A stretch of DNA of 64,000 bases, from positions 203,051,847 to 203,115,846 of the forward strand of contig NC_089495.1 in the NCBI RefSeq assembly GCF_036850765.1, given 5' to 3'. Positions 38,490 to 49,608 of this stretch are shown here, piece after piece (within the stretch, counting starts at the first letter, position 1; the number at the start of each line of letters is the position of its first letter). Source of the stretch: Saccopteryx bilineata (lineage: Eukaryota; Chordata; Mammalia; Chiroptera; Emballonuridae). The translations under genes and the position numbers were made by a program. The notes beneath the pieces were generated by a model. The model did no database searches, was not told where the DNA came from, and saw nothing but the letters and a program-made list of their open reading frames with translations.

Positions 38490-38672
38490 GCCTGACTGGT
38501 GGTGGCGCAGTAGATAGAGAGTCAACCCTGGATGCTGAGGTCCCAGGTTTAAAAAGCCTAAGGTTGCTGGTTTGAGTGCGGGATCATCAATGTGATCCCA
38601 AGGTCACCGGCTTGAAGCCCAAGATAGCTGGCTTGAGCCCAAGGTCACTGGCTTGAGCAAAGGGTCACTAAC
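38490..38672 (+). repeat. SINE family B, 3'-truncated
   Basis: B head (GACTGGTGGTGGCGCAGTAG) and internal units; stops at AGGGTCACTAACTG without a tail. Confidence 0.8.
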
Positions 38673-39180
38673 TGCCCCCACAATAGTGACAACTTGGCTC
38701 TGAACATGTGCCACTGAAAGTTCCTTTCCCATTATCCAAACAAAGTTATCTACATGGACTCTAAAAAATAATCATAAAGAGATGATTATCTTATTCAAAG
38801 AGAAAAACAGGAAGGTACAACTTTCAAGGTTCAATAGTATAAAAACAGTTTAAGGAAACTGGCACCAAAACTGAACTTTTAGCATTCATTTGCTGGTCTG
38901 AACTCTGTACGAGGTATTTCAGAAGTCAATTTTTCCCTGTTCTCCAAATGGCTTTCCAACAAACATTTTAATATTAACTATTAATACAAGTTGTTTCCTA
39001 ACTTTCACTATTTACTGCTAGACTTTAAAGGATTTGACATGCCACAATAAATATAACTTTGTTGTGCTGCTATATGGTTCTTTTGCAAACAATGCTTGTG
39101 TACTGATATACATCCTAAATTATACAGCTGAATTTCCTGGCTCTCACAAAACTTATTTCTGACCATCTATCAATATCCAA
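38673..39180. other. ITCH intron 1, nothing recognised
   Basis: AT-rich unique sequence. Also blank: 36750-37060, 39373-39891, 49620-50137 and 51106-51671. Confidence 0.5.
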
Positions 39181-39372
39181 GCCTGACCTGTGGTGGCGCA
39201 GTGGATAAAGCGTTGACCTGGATCACTGAGGTCGCAGGTTCAAAACCCTGCACTTGCCTGGTCAAGGCACATATGGAAGTTGATGCTTCCTGCTCCTCCC
39301 CTTTCTCTCTCTCTCTCTCTCTCTCTTACTCTCTCTCTTCTCTAAAATGAATAAATTAAAAAATTAAAAAAT
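39181..39372 (+). repeat. SINE family C
   Basis: Full C copy; TSD ATATCCA on both sides. Confidence 0.9.
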
Positions 39373-39891
39373 ATATATATCCATGCAGTCTCAAGATGTA
39401 AGACCTTGATGGTCGCCATCCCCAATCTTCCAGCAAACCTTTCTCATATCATTTTGAAATTTTAAGAACTATCAAGTAAACGATGTAAATACAAATAAGT
39501 TACTGAGTAATATGTATGCTGAAGGAACAAATTCACCCATTTTTATTAAAATGAGTTAAAAAAAAACCCTGTTATTCAGATTAAAAACCAGAAAAAAATA
39601 TTAAAGAGATAATTTTTTTTTCACCAAGAGCCCTAAATACTGGTGGGAGGAAAGATGGGACAAATTATCACTTAACCTTTAGGAAATAAATAGGATTATG
39701 AAAGCAGAGCCTATTCCATACTACCCTCCCCCAAAAAATTGGGTGTGAAGACTTTCACCTTACTAGTTATTCTATTCCAAACCTATTCCCTCTACTTTGC
39801 CTGAATCTAAAAAGGAATTTAATACAAATATTATCCCAAAGAAGGTAAAACACCACACACATCTTTTTTATGCTCACAAGTAAACAACCTG

Positions 39892-40075
39892 AGCCTGACC
39901 TGTGGTGGCGCAGTGGATAAAGCGTCGACCTGGAACGCTGAGGTTGCTGGTTCGAAATCCCGAAGACACATACAACAAGCAACCAATGAATAACCAAAGT
40001 AACAAGGAGTTGATACTTTTCACTCCTTTCCTCCTCTCTCTAAAATCAATAAATAAAATCTTTAAAAACAAAAAA
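39892..40075 (+). repeat. SINE family C
   Basis: C head (GACCTGTGGTGGCGCAGTGG), short body; TSD AAACAAMCTGA on both sides. Confidence 0.88.
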
Positions 40076-40109
40076 CAAAAACAAACTGAAATCCAGGGAA
40101 GTTAAACAA

Positions 40110-40440
40110 ATTGCCCAATTAAGCAAAGAATTTTTACAAATGACACTAAATGTACCATCCACAAAAGAAAAATTTGAGAAATTAAGCTTTTTCAAAATTA
40201 GGAAATTCTCTTGAAAAGGCATTATTAAAAAAGTGACAAGATAAAGAAAATGGTGGGAAAATATAACTAAGACACATATTCGATAAGGAATTTATATCTA
40301 GAATTCACACACACAAAAAAACCCCTCTTACAAGTCGATAATAATAAGGCACACAACCCAATTAAATGGACTTTTCAAGATCAGAAGAGAAGACATCGCC
40401 AAAAAAATGAGAGCTCTAGCCTTGCTCAGTGCAATTTCCT
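40110..40440 (+). repeat. L1 ORF2 fragment
   Basis: TTTCAAAATTAGGAAATTCT, GGAATTTATATCTAGAATTC and ACAACCCAATTAAATGGACT correspond to the late L1 ORF2 region (diverged). Confidence 0.75.
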
Positions 40441-40459
40441 GATTTAAAAACCATAGTTA

Positions 40460-40585
40460 AGCCCTGGATGGATAGCTCTGTTGGTTAGAGCATCATCCTG
40501 GTACACAAAGGTTTCAGGGTTCGATCCCTGATCAGGGCACATACAGAAACAGACTGATGTTTCTCTCCCTCACTAAAAAAATAAT
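40460..40585 (+). repeat. VES-type SINE (family D)
   Basis: GATAGCTCTGTTGGTTAGAG head, box B GGTTCGATCCC, short C/T tail then AATAATAATA. Confidence 0.85.
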
Positions 40586-40609
40586 AATAATAATAATTAG
40601 TATATCAAT

Positions 40610-40765
40610 GGCCCTGGCCGGTGGCACAGTAGAGAGAGCATGTTCGAGCCCCAGTCAGGGCACATCTGAGAAGCAATCAGTGGCTGTACAACTAAGAGGA
40701 ATAACAAATTGATGCTTCTATCTCTCCCTTTTCTTCTCTCTCTCTCTCTCAAAAAAAAAAAAAAA
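40610..40765 (+). repeat. Diverged SINE with deletion in the head
   Basis: CCCTGGCCGGTGGCACAGTA joins straight to a TTCGAGCCCCAGTCAGGGCA box B; body is C/B-like. Confidence 0.7.
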
Positions 40766-40769
40766 TTAA

Positions 40770-41062
40770 AGCCAGACCAGGCAATGGCACAGTCGATAGA
40801 GCATCAAACTGGGACACAGAGGAACCAAGTTCGAAGCCCTGAGGTCGCCAGCTTGAGTACGGGCTCATCTGGTTTGAGCAGCTTGGACCCAAGGTCACTG
40901 GCTTGAGCAGGGGGTCACTTGGTCTGCTGTAGCCCCCAGGTCAAGGCACATATGAGAAAGCAATCAATGAACAACCCTGGTGCTCCAATAGAGAATTGAT
41001 GCTTCTCATCTCTCTCCCTTCCTGTCTGTCCCTCTGTTTCTGTCACACACACAAAAAAATAT
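40770..41062 (+). repeat. SINE family B
   Basis: B head (AGGCAATGGCACAGTCGATA), one internal unit deleted. Confidence 0.85.
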
Positions 41063-41271
41063 TGACTATACATGTGCATATTAGTAAAATGTTGTGACAA
41101 TATAAAAAAAATTTTTTTAAAGAAGTAAATCTCTAAAATGACCGAAACAGATTCCCCCCCCTCAGAATTACAACAGGTAAAACCTTTGTTTGAATAACTC
41201 AGACTGACTTATATTTTCTTAGGGAAACTAACAATAGCAAGTCCTCTAAGAAAAGAATCTAATTTCTTTTT

Positions 41272-41467
41272 TATTTTTTTATTTTATTTATTCATTTTAG
41301 AGAGGAGAGAAAGAGAGAGAGAGAGGAGAGACAGAAAGAGAGAAGGGAGGGAGGAGCTGGAAGCATCAACTCCCATATGTGCCTTGACCAGGCAAGCCCA
41401 GGTTTTGAACCGGCGACCTCAGCATTTCCAGGTCGACGCTTTATCCACTGCGCCACCACAGTCAGGC
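41272..41467 (-). repeat. SINE family C
   Basis: Minus-strand C; TSD AAAAGAATCTAATTTCTT on both sides. Confidence 0.9.
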
Positions 41468-41506
41468 GAAAAGAATCTAATTTCTTCTAATAAAATCCCG
41501 TATTTC

Positions 41507-41845
41507 TGCCTGACCAGGCAGTGGCGCAGTGGATAGAGTTGGATTGGGATGTGGAAGGACCCAGGTTCAAGACCCCGAGGTCGCCAGCTTGAGTGCGGGC
41601 TCATCTGGCTTGAGTAAAAGCTCACCAGCTTGGACCCAGGCTCGCTGGCTCCAGCAAGGGGTTACTCAGTCTGCTGAAGACCCGCAGTCAAGGCACATAT
41701 GAGAAAGCAATCAATGAACAACTAAGAAGTCACAATGCGCAACGAAAAACTAATGATTGATGCTTCTCATCTCTCCGTTCCTGTCTGTCTGTCCCTGTTT
41801 CTGACTCTCTCTCTGTCTCTGTAAAAAAAAAAAAAAAAAAAAAAA
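41507..41845 (+). repeat. SINE family B
   Basis: B copy with 24-bp poly(A); TSD AAATCYCGTATTT on both sides. Confidence 0.9.
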
Positions 41846-42087
41846 TCTCGTATTTTCCCTCTCCAAAGTAAAATTCAAATGACCCAGGAAAACTTCCTTG
41901 CCTAAAAGCTTAATCCTTCATAAATGTTTACCCCACCAAGTAAATGGTTAAAAGAATACAGAAATCCAAAACTAACAAAAAATGTAATGAAGGTCCTGTG
42001 CCAACCAACCTTCACCTTTAACCTCTCTGTTATCATCAAACATTTACCGAGGGACTATGTATTAGAGAGAATGGTTCCAGTAGCTTT

Positions 42088-42441
42088 TGTGTGTGTGTGT
42101 GACAGAGACAGAGAGAGGTACAGACAGACAGGAAGGGAGAAAGATGAGAAGCATCAATTCTTTGTTCCGGCACTTTAGTTGTTCATTGATTGCTTTCTCA
42201 TATGTGCCTTGACAGGAAGGAGGGGGGCGCTACAGCAGAGTGAGTGACCCTTTGCTCAAGCCAGTGACCTTTGGGCTCAAGCCAGCAACCATGGGACCAT
42301 ATTTATGATCCCACACTCAAGTCAGTGACCCCACACTCAAGCTGGTGAGACCACGCTCAAGCCAGCAACATCGGGGCCTCAAACCTGGGACCCCTTCATC
42401 CCAGTCTGACGTTCTATCCACTGAGCCACCACCTTGCCAGG
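42088..42441 (-). repeat. SINE family B with (TG)n tail
   Basis: Minus-strand B; tail side is a short GT repeat; TSD AGYAGYTTTT on both sides. Confidence 0.85.
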
Positions 42442-42697
42442 TCTAGCAGTTTTGTCAACAATAGGAAAGGAGGAGGTATAGCAGTAGACCACGAAGCAGA
42501 AAAGATATGGGCAGCAGCCTGGAAAATTATTTAGACACCAAAAAAATTAAATAGAACAATTAAATAATGGGCAAAGGACTTAGCTGACATAGGTGTGGAA
42601 AACGGAAACTCGTGCACTGCTGGCATAAATGTAAAATGGTATACCTGCTATGAAAAACAGTACATATAGTGGTTCCTCAAAAACTTAAACATAGGAT

Positions 42698-43035
42698 CCC
42701 TGGCCAGTTGGCTCAGTGGTAGAGTGTTGGCCTGGTATGTGGATGTCCTGGGTTCGATTTCTGACCAGGGCACACAGGAAAAGCACCCATCTGCTTTTCC
42801 ACCCTTCCCCCTTTCACTTCTCTCTCTTTTCTCCTCCCCTCCTGCAGCCATGGCTCAACTGGCCCCAGGCACTGAGGATGGTTCCATGGCCTCAGGAGTT
42901 AAAAAATGGCTCCTGTTACAACGGAGCAAGGGCCCTAGATGGGCAAAATATCGCCCCCTAGTGGGCTTGCCTGGTCAAGGCACATACAGGAGTCTGTCTC
43001 TGCCTCCCCTTCTCTCTCTAAAAAAAAAGAAAAAA
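42698..43035 (+). repeat. SINE family A, old one-unit form, in L1
   Basis: A head with box B GGTTCGATTTC and shortened body; TSD TTAAACATAG on both sides. Confidence 0.88.
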
Positions 43036-43252
43036 TTAAACATAGAATTACCATATGATCTAGCAATTCTATTTCTAGGAATACATCTAAAAATAATTAA
43101 AAGTGCCCTGGCTGGATAGCTCAGTTGGTTGTAGCGTCATACCGATGCACAGAGGTTGCCAGTTTGATCCCTGGTCAGGACATATACAGGAACAAACTGA
43201 TGTTCCTGTCTCTCCCTCTCTCTCTCCCCCTTACTCCCTCTAAAATCAATTA

Positions 43253-43997
43253 GGGTTTTACTGCTGGTTCGGTCCTCTGTGCTGTCGGTCCGTGTTCCCG
43301 CGGGTGCTACGCTCGCGAGCCATGGCCCTCGCGGTCCGAGTCGTGTATTGTGGTGCTTGAGGCTACAAGCCCAAGTATCTTGAGCTCAAGAAGAAGTTGG
43401 AAGATGAGTTCCCTGGACGCTTGGACATCTGCGGCGAGGGGACTCCCCAGGTTACAGGGTTCTTTGAAGTAATGGTAGCGGGAAAGCTGGTTCATTCCAA
43501 GCAGAGAGGTGATGGCTATGTGGACACCGAGAGCAAGTTTCTGAAGCTGGTAGCCGCCATCAAAGCTGCCTTGGCTCAGGGTTAATGTGCCCTGAAGGCG
43601 GAGTCCAGTGACCTTGGCCCAGCCCTCTTGGCAGACGCTTCATGATGGGATGGACTGAAATGTCTCCACGCGGGGTCTTTCCTTGATGTTCTGCGGCCGC
43701 CAGGTGGGGCAGAAGTCGATGCCCCTGGTCTTTGCCTGTGTGTGTGTGGGAGTGTGTGTGTGTCTCCCTGGAATGTTCCCCTTCCCTCCCCTCCACTTTT
43801 CACCATCTCCTGTAGTCCCCCGTGCCTCCCTGTGTCCCCTCTGGTGTGTGAGATGGCCCTGCTCAGGGCTTCCTTCTCAAGGGAGCTCAGAGAGGGAGCC
43901 GGATGCTTGAGGCTCAGATTTCAGCCATGTTTGCAACAGTACACCGTCAATATATGCTGAATAAATTTAAAATAAATAAATAAATAAATAAATAAAA
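43253..43997 (+). pseudogene. SELENOW: SELENOW processed retrocopy with intact Sec reading frame
   Basis: This is an intronless copy of selenoprotein W, a small thioredoxin-like redox protein. The frame runs 43322-43585 and encodes 87 residues, the usual length. It starts MALAVRVVYCGA, then an in-frame TGA at codon 13 (43358-43360), then [17 protein letters not shown] and so on to AALAQG and TAA. The TGA is the normal selenocysteine codon of the CxxU motif, so it is not a nonsense change. About six residues differ from the human protein as I remember it, and there are no frameshifts. The copy includes 5' UTR, 3' UTR, an AATAAA signal and an A-rich tail. It is bounded by a perfect 12-bp target duplication, TAAAATCAATTA (43241-43252 and 43998-44009), the mark of L1-mediated retroposition. 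It lies antisense in ITCH intron 1, inside the tail of a VES SINE. Whether it is transcribed is unknown; with no visible promoter of its own it is called a retropseudogene with an intact frame. Confidence 0.95.
43636..43697 (+). promoter_or_regulatory. SECIS element of the SELENOW retrocopy
   Basis: In the 3' UTR, 57 bp after the stop, ATGATGG (43642 on) can pair as the non-canonical quartet with TTGATGTT (about 43683-43690). Between them is a GACTGAAATG segment with the conserved unpaired A run of the apical loop. This is the arrangement of the SELENOW SECIS, the RNA hairpin that recodes UGA to selenocysteine by recruiting SECISBP2. Its key bases look intact. Confidence 0.8.
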
Positions 43998-44224
43998 TAA
44001 AATCAATTAAAAAAAGAAAAATAATTAAAAGAACACAAATCTATACTGTATTTGTACACCCATGTTTATAGCATCATTATTCAAAAAATAGCCAATGGAA
44101 GTAACCCAAATGTTCATCAACAGATGAACAGATGAACAAAATGTGGTATACAGATAAAATGGACTATTATTCAGCCTCAAAAAGAAATGAAACTGACATA
44201 TGCTACAACAATAATAGTCTTAAA

Positions 44225-44578
44225 GCCTGACCAGGCAGTGGCGCAGTGGATAGAGCGTCAGACTGGGATGCGGAAGACCCAGGTTTGAGACCCCAAGGTC
44301 GCCAGCTTGAGCACAGGCTCATCTGGTTTGAGCAAAAGCTCACCAGCTTGGACCCAAGGTCGCTGGCTCAAGCAAGGGGTTACTCGGTCTGCTGAAGGCC
44401 CGCGGTCAAGGCACATATGAGAAAGCAATCAATGAACAACTAAGGTGTCGCAATGCGCAACAAAAAACTAATGATTGATGCTTCTCATCTCTCCGTTCCT
44501 GTCTGTCTGTCCCTGTCTATCCCACACTCTGACTCTCTCTCTCTGTCTCTGTAAAAAAATAAAAAAAAAAAAAAAAAT
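44225..44578 (+). repeat. SINE family B in L1
   Basis: Full B; TSD AATAATAGTCTTAAA on both sides. Confidence 0.92.
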
Positions 44579-44913
44579 AATAATAATAATAGTCTTAAAG
44601 ACATTATACTAAGTGAAATAAGCCAGACAGAAAGAAAAAATATTATTATGATTCCACTTACATGAGGTATCTAGAATTCTAAATAGACACAAAAAAGTAG
44701 CACAGTGATTACCAGGGGTTGGGGTAGGGGTTGAAAGTTATTGTTTAATGGTAACAGTTTTAGTTTCTGATGATAAAAAAGTTTTGGAGATGCACAGTAG
44801 TAAACAATGTGAATATACCTAATTTCACTGAACCAAACACTTTAAAATGGTTAAAATGGTAAATTTTATGTATGTATATTTTACCATAATAAAAAACAAA
44901 AAATATAAATCAG

Positions 44914-45250
44914 GCCCTAGCCAGTTGGCTCTGCAGTAGAGCGTCAGCCCAGCGTGTGGAAGTTCCAGGTTCGATTCCTGGCCAGAGCACACAGGAGAAG
45001 GGCCCATCTGCTTCTCCACCCTTCCCCTTTCTCTCTATCTCTCTCTTCCCCTCCCACAGCCAAAGCTCCATTGGAGCAAAGTTGGCCTGGGCAATGAGGA
45101 CCTCTCCATGGCCTCCACCTCAGGCGCTAGTATGGATCCAATTGCAATGGAGCACTGCCCCCTGGTGGGCATGCCGGGTGGATACTGGTCAGGCACATGC
45201 GGGAGTCTGTCTCTCTGCCTCTCACTTCAGAAAAATACAAAAAAAAAAAA
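44914..45250 (+). repeat. SINE family A, internal deletion
   Basis: A copy lacking part of the body around GGAGCACTGCCCCCTGGTGG; probable TSD AATCA. Confidence 0.85.
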
Positions 45251-45302
45251 ATCAAGACAGATAAGTTCGTCATTTTCATTGTTCCTTAGAAATGAATATA
45301 TC

Positions 45303-45592
45303 AGCCTGACCAGGCGGTGGCACAGAGGATAGAGTGTCGGACTGGGATGTGGAAGGACCCAGGTTCGAGACCCCGAGGTCGCCAGCTTGAGCGCAGGCTC
45401 ATCTGGTTTGAGCAAGGCTTACCAGCTTGGGTTACTCAGTCTGCTGAAGGCCCGCAGTCAGGGCACATGTGAGAAAGCAATCAATGAACAACTAAGGTGT
45501 CGCAATGAAAAACTAATGATTGATGCTTCTCATCTCTCCGTTCCTGTCTGTCTGTCCCTATCTATCCCTCTCTCTGACTCTCTCTCTGTCTC

Positions 45593-45623
<31 letters not shown>

Positions 45624-45624
45624 G
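45303..45624 (+). repeat. SINE family B
   Basis: B copy with 27-bp poly(A) and an internal deletion; TSD AGAAATGAATWTATCA on both sides. Confidence 0.9.
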
Positions 45625-45642
45625 AAGAAATGAATTTATCAC

Positions 45643-45830
45643 CTGGCCTGTGGTGGCACAATGACTAGAGTGTCGACCTGGAATGCTGAGGTCACTGGTT
45701 CAAAACCCTGGGCTTGTCCCGTCAAGGCACATTAAGACAAGCAACCAATGAACAGCTAGAGTGAAGCAACTACTTCTCGTTCCCCATACCTCCCTTTATA
45801 AAATCAATAAAATCTTAAAAAGAAAAAGAA
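45643..45830 (+). repeat. SINE family C
   Basis: C head (GGCCTGTGGTGGCACAATGA); TSD AGAAATGAA-like. Confidence 0.82.
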
Positions 45831-46088
45831 ATGAAACATCAATCTATATGGTAAAAAAAAAAAAAACGAACAGGATACACTGAACACATGAACTCCATCT
45901 CCATTTCCTCCTGAGAGCCTGGCAAGAGGAGATACAGGAACAAACAGGGATCAACCCTCAAGGGCAGACAAAGGGGAAGGAGAGGTCTGCTGATAACTGT
46001 CAGCAGCATTCGGGCAATGAAAAGCAGTAGCTACATTCAGCACGTTTCCAAATACATAAAATACAGTTTTTAATTAAAACCTACAGTG

Positions 46089-46298
46089 ACCTGGCCAGGT
46101 AGCTCAGTTGGTAAAGCATAGTCCTGATATGCCAAGGTTGCAGATTCGATCTCCGGTCAGGGCACATACGAGAATTAACCAATGGATGCATAAAAGAATG
46201 AAACAACAAATTTTTCTCTCTCTCTCTCTCCCTACGTCCCCCCCACCCTTCCTCTCTCTCTAAAAGTTAATAAATAAAAATTAAGAAATAAAAAAAGA
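46089..46298 (+). repeat. VES SINE (family D)
   Basis: GGTAGCTCAGTTGGTAAAGC, AACCAATGGATGCATAAAAG and a (CT)n stretch. Confidence 0.9.
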
Positions 46299-46351
46299 AG
46301 ATGACCTGCTATTTACCTAATTCATCTGAACACTTTATAAAATTGTCTGAC

Positions 46352-46692
46352 TGCCTGACCAGGCAGTGGCGCAGTGGATAGAGCGTCGAACTGGGATGCC
46401 GAGGACCCAGGTTCGAGACCCCGAGGTCGCCAGCTTGAGCATGGGCTCATCTGGTTTGAGTAAAAAGCTCACCAGCTTGCACCCAGGGTCGCTGCCTCAA
46501 GCAAGGGGTTACTCGGTCTGCTGAAGGCCCGCCGTCAAGGCACATATGAGAAAGCAATCAATGAACAACTAAGGTGTTGCAACGTGCAATGAAAAACTAA
46601 TGATTTATGCTTCTCATCTCTCCTTTCCTGTCTGTCCCTGTCTATCCCTCTCTCTGACTCTCTCTCTGTCTCTGTAAAAAAAAAAAAAATTG
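46352..46692 (+). repeat. SINE family B
   Basis: Full B; its tail abuts the following C SINE. TSD ATTGTCTGAC/ATAGTCTGAC encloses both. Confidence 0.88.
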
Positions 46693-46905
46693 GCCTGACC
46701 TGTGGTGGCGCAGTGGATAAAAGCGTCGACCTGGAAATGCTGAGGTCGCTGGTTCGAAACCCTGGGCTTGCCTGGTCAAGGCACATATGGGAGTTGATGC
46801 TTCCAGCTCCTCCCCCCCTTCTCTCTATCTCTCCCCTCTCTCTCCCTCTGTCTCTCCCTTTCTTCTCTAAAATGAATAAATAAATAAATAATTAATTTAA
46901 AAAAA
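46693..46905 (+). repeat. SINE family C in the tail of a B SINE
   Basis: Full C copy directly after a B poly(A) run. Confidence 0.88.
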
Positions 46906-47166
46906 TAGTCTGACAGAGGCGGCAGCATTAATATTTAGTTATACTGATAATTAACCATCAACTATTTATATAGCACATTAAGAGCTTCCTCTTCTTTCTA
47001 CCTGTGCAAACTGGAAAATCATAAGACAATGTATGTGATCCATCGATACGGAGTGTGCTGGGGCTGAGAAAGTGATGAAGAAAGATTCACAACATGAAAA
47101 AAGAGGGATTGCCTGTACACAAAGTATTGTCCTCACATACCCCAGTTTTTAAAAAATGAATAGAAG

Positions 47167-47360
47167 GCCTGACCTGTGGTGGCACAGTGGATAAAGTGTC
47201 AACCTGGAAATGCTGAGGTTGCCGGTTCGAAACCCTGGGTTTGCCTGGTCAAGGCACATATGGGAGTTGATGCTTCCAGTTCCTCCCCCCCCCCCCTTCT
47301 CTCTCTCTGTCTCTCCCTCTCCTCTCTAAAATGAATAAATTAAAAAAAAACAAAAAAACA
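47167..47360 (+). repeat. SINE family C (first of three)
   Basis: C copy after AAAATGAATAGAAG; C-run CCCCCCCCCCCC in the middle. Confidence 0.9.
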
Positions 47361-47588
47361 GCCTGACCTGTGGTGGTGCAGTGGATAAAGCGTCAACCTG
47401 GAAATGCTGAGGTCGCCGGTTCAAAACCCTGGGCTTGCCTGGTCAAGGCACATATGGGAGTTGATGCTTCCAGCTCCTCCCCCCCTCCTCTCTCTCTGTC
47501 TCTCCTCTCTCTCTCTCTATCTGTCTCTCCCTCTCCTCTCTAAAATGAATAAATAAAAAATAAAAAAAAAATAAAAATTAAAAAAAAA
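47361..47588 (+). repeat. SINE family C (second of three)
   Basis: C copy sitting in the A-rich tail of the first. Confidence 0.9.
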
Positions 47589-47601
47589 AAAATGAATAGA
47601 A

Positions 47602-48000
47602 GGCCCTGGCAGGATGGCTCAGTGGTAGAGCATCGGCCTGGTGTGCAGGAGTCCTGGGTTCAATTCCCGGTCAGGGCACACAGGAGAAGCGCCCATCTGC
47701 TTCTCCACTCCTCCCCCTCTCCTTCCTCTCTGTCTCTGTCTTCCCTTCCTGCAGCCAGGGCTCCATTGGAGCAAAGTTGGCCCGGGCACTGAGGATGGCT
47801 CCATGGCCTCTGCCTCAGGTGCTAGAATGGCTCTGGTTGCAACAGAGCAACGCCCCAGATGGGCAGAGCATTGCCTCCTGGTGGGCATGCCGGGTGGATC
47901 CCGGTCGTGCGCATGCAGGAGTGTGTCAGACTGCCTCCCCGTTTCCAACTTCAGAAAAATACAAAAAATAAAAATAAAAAAAATTAAAAAGTAAAAATAA
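47602..48000 (+). repeat. SINE family A (third of three)
   Basis: One-unit A copy. TSD AAAATGAATAGAAG at 47589-47602 and 48001-48014. Confidence 0.92.
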
Positions 48001-48110
48001 AAAATGAATAGAAGAAAATCTTTCAAAACTGGTCTCTTATCTGCTGCAGGGTCCCACGGTCACAGGGTGACCCAAATACAAGCATTTGTCTCTAATAAAA
48101 GCTTTTCTCA

Positions 48111-48390
48111 CCTGACCAGAAGCAGAGCAGTGCATAGAGCATTGACCTGGGTCCTTGAGGTCTCAAGTTCAAAACCCCAAGGTCATTGGTTTCAGCACGA
48201 GGTTGCCAGCTTGAGCATGGAATCATGTATATGATCCCATGGATATTGGCTTGAAGACCAAAGGTCACTAGCTTGAGCCCCCCACCCCATCAGGAACGTA
48301 TGAGAAAGCAATCAATGAACTAAAGTGCTGCAAGGAAGAACTGATGCTTCTCATCTCTTTTCCTTCCTGTGTCTTGCTAAAAATTAAATA
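48111..48390 (+). repeat. SINE family B, diverged
   Basis: Head ACCTGACCAGAAGCAGAGCA with deletions, then GAGGTTGCCAGCTTGAGC units. Confidence 0.78.
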
Positions 48391-48578
48391 AATGAGCAAG
48401 TAAACTTTTCTCCCTTCCTATTATCATTACCACCTCCTTAGGATAGTCTCCCTGCCTCCAGACTCCATCAACCCTAATAAATACAGTCAAATGATATAAA
48501 ATAAATCTTAATAAAATACTACTCGGTTTTCTCAGCTAGTAGGACTTAAGGTTATCCCAACATAAGAAGGCTAGTCTT

Positions 48579-48903
48579 GCCTGACCAGGCAGTGGCACAG
48601 TGGATAGAGTGTCAGACTGGGCCATGGAGGACTCAGGTTCAAAACCCTGAGGTCATCGGCTTGAGCGGGGACTCACCACCTTGAGTGTGGGATCATAGAC
48701 ATGACCCGATGGTCGCTGGCTTGAGCAAGGGGTCACTTGCTCTGCTGTAGCCCCTCAGTCAGGACACATATGAGAAAGCAATCAATGAACAACTAAGGAG
48801 ACTAGGGAGCCACAAAGAAGAGTTGATGCTTCTCATCTCTCTCCCTTCCTGCCTGTCTGTCCCTATCTGTTCCTCTCTGTCTTTGTCACACATACATACA
48901 AAA
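48579..48903 (+). repeat. SINE family B
   Basis: B copy; TSD AAGGYTAGTCTT on both sides. Confidence 0.9.
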
Positions 48904-49213
48904 AGGTTAGTCTCTTAATTTCTCTAAACTTTCTCCTACTACAGGCTAACACAAAACCTCTTCAGACATCTAAATCCAATCTATCTATTCACTGTACTTC
49001 CACCATCTCAAGTCCATTTCTTCCTTGGCACCTTTTACCCATTCTGAATCCCAGTCTTAAATAATTATTCTGCCTTAATAATTATTCTGCATACCCCTCA
49101 TTCAGCCCTAGACTACTGATGTACTGCTTGAACCATTAAATCTTTATGTGGATAAAAACTTTCTTCCCAGAGGGCCAGGAATACGGGTTATGCTGCAAAA
49201 AGTCAAGCCTCAG

Positions 49214-49608
49214 GCCCTGGCCGGTTGGCTCAGCGGTAGAGCGTCGGCCTGGCATGCGGGGGACCCGGGTTCGATTCCCGGCCAGGGCACATGGGAGAGG
49301 CGCCCATTTGCTTCTCCACCCCCTCCCCCTCCTTCCTCCCTGTCTCTCTCTTCCCCTCCCGCAGCCAAGGCTCCATTGGAGCAAGGATGGCCCGGGCGCT
49401 GGGGATGACTCCTTGGCCTCTGCCCCAGGCGCTAGAGTGGCTCTGGTCAGGGCAGAGCGACGCCCCAGAGGGGCGGAGCATCGCCCCCTGTTGGGCAGAG
49501 CGTCACCCCCTGGTGGGCGTGCCAGGTGGATCCGGGTCGGGCGCTTGCGGGAGTCTGTCTGACTGTCTCTCCCAGTTTCCAGCTTCAGTAAAATACAAAA
49601 AAAAAAAA
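49214..49608 (+). repeat. SINE family A, two-unit form
   Basis: Full copy; TSD AAAAGTCAAGCCTCA on both sides. Confidence 0.93.

Larger units (their letters stand above)
43104..44016 (+). repeat. VES SINE (family D) hosting the SELENOW retrocopy
   Basis: VES head (GGATAGCTCAGTTGGTTGTA) to 43252. SELENOW is inserted in its A-rich end, which resumes at 43998. Outer TSD AAAAATAATTAAAAG at 43089-43103 and 44017-44031. Confidence 0.93.
42540..44905 (+). repeat. L1 3' end hosting three SINEs and the SELENOW retrocopy
   Basis: L1 blocks at 42540-42697, 43036-43103, 44032-44224 and 44579-44905 read continuously once insertions are removed (GGCAAAGGACTTAGCTGAC, TACCATATGATCTAGCAATT, CCAAATGTTCATCAACAG, GATTACCAGGGGTTGGGG). 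Inserts are an A SINE, a VES SINE with SELENOW inside, and a B SINE. Confidence 0.88.

Noticed and set aside
43358..43360. TGA in the SELENOW copy read as a nonsense mutation
   Set aside because: It is at the position of selenocysteine in the parental protein, in the CxxU motif, with a SECIS downstream.
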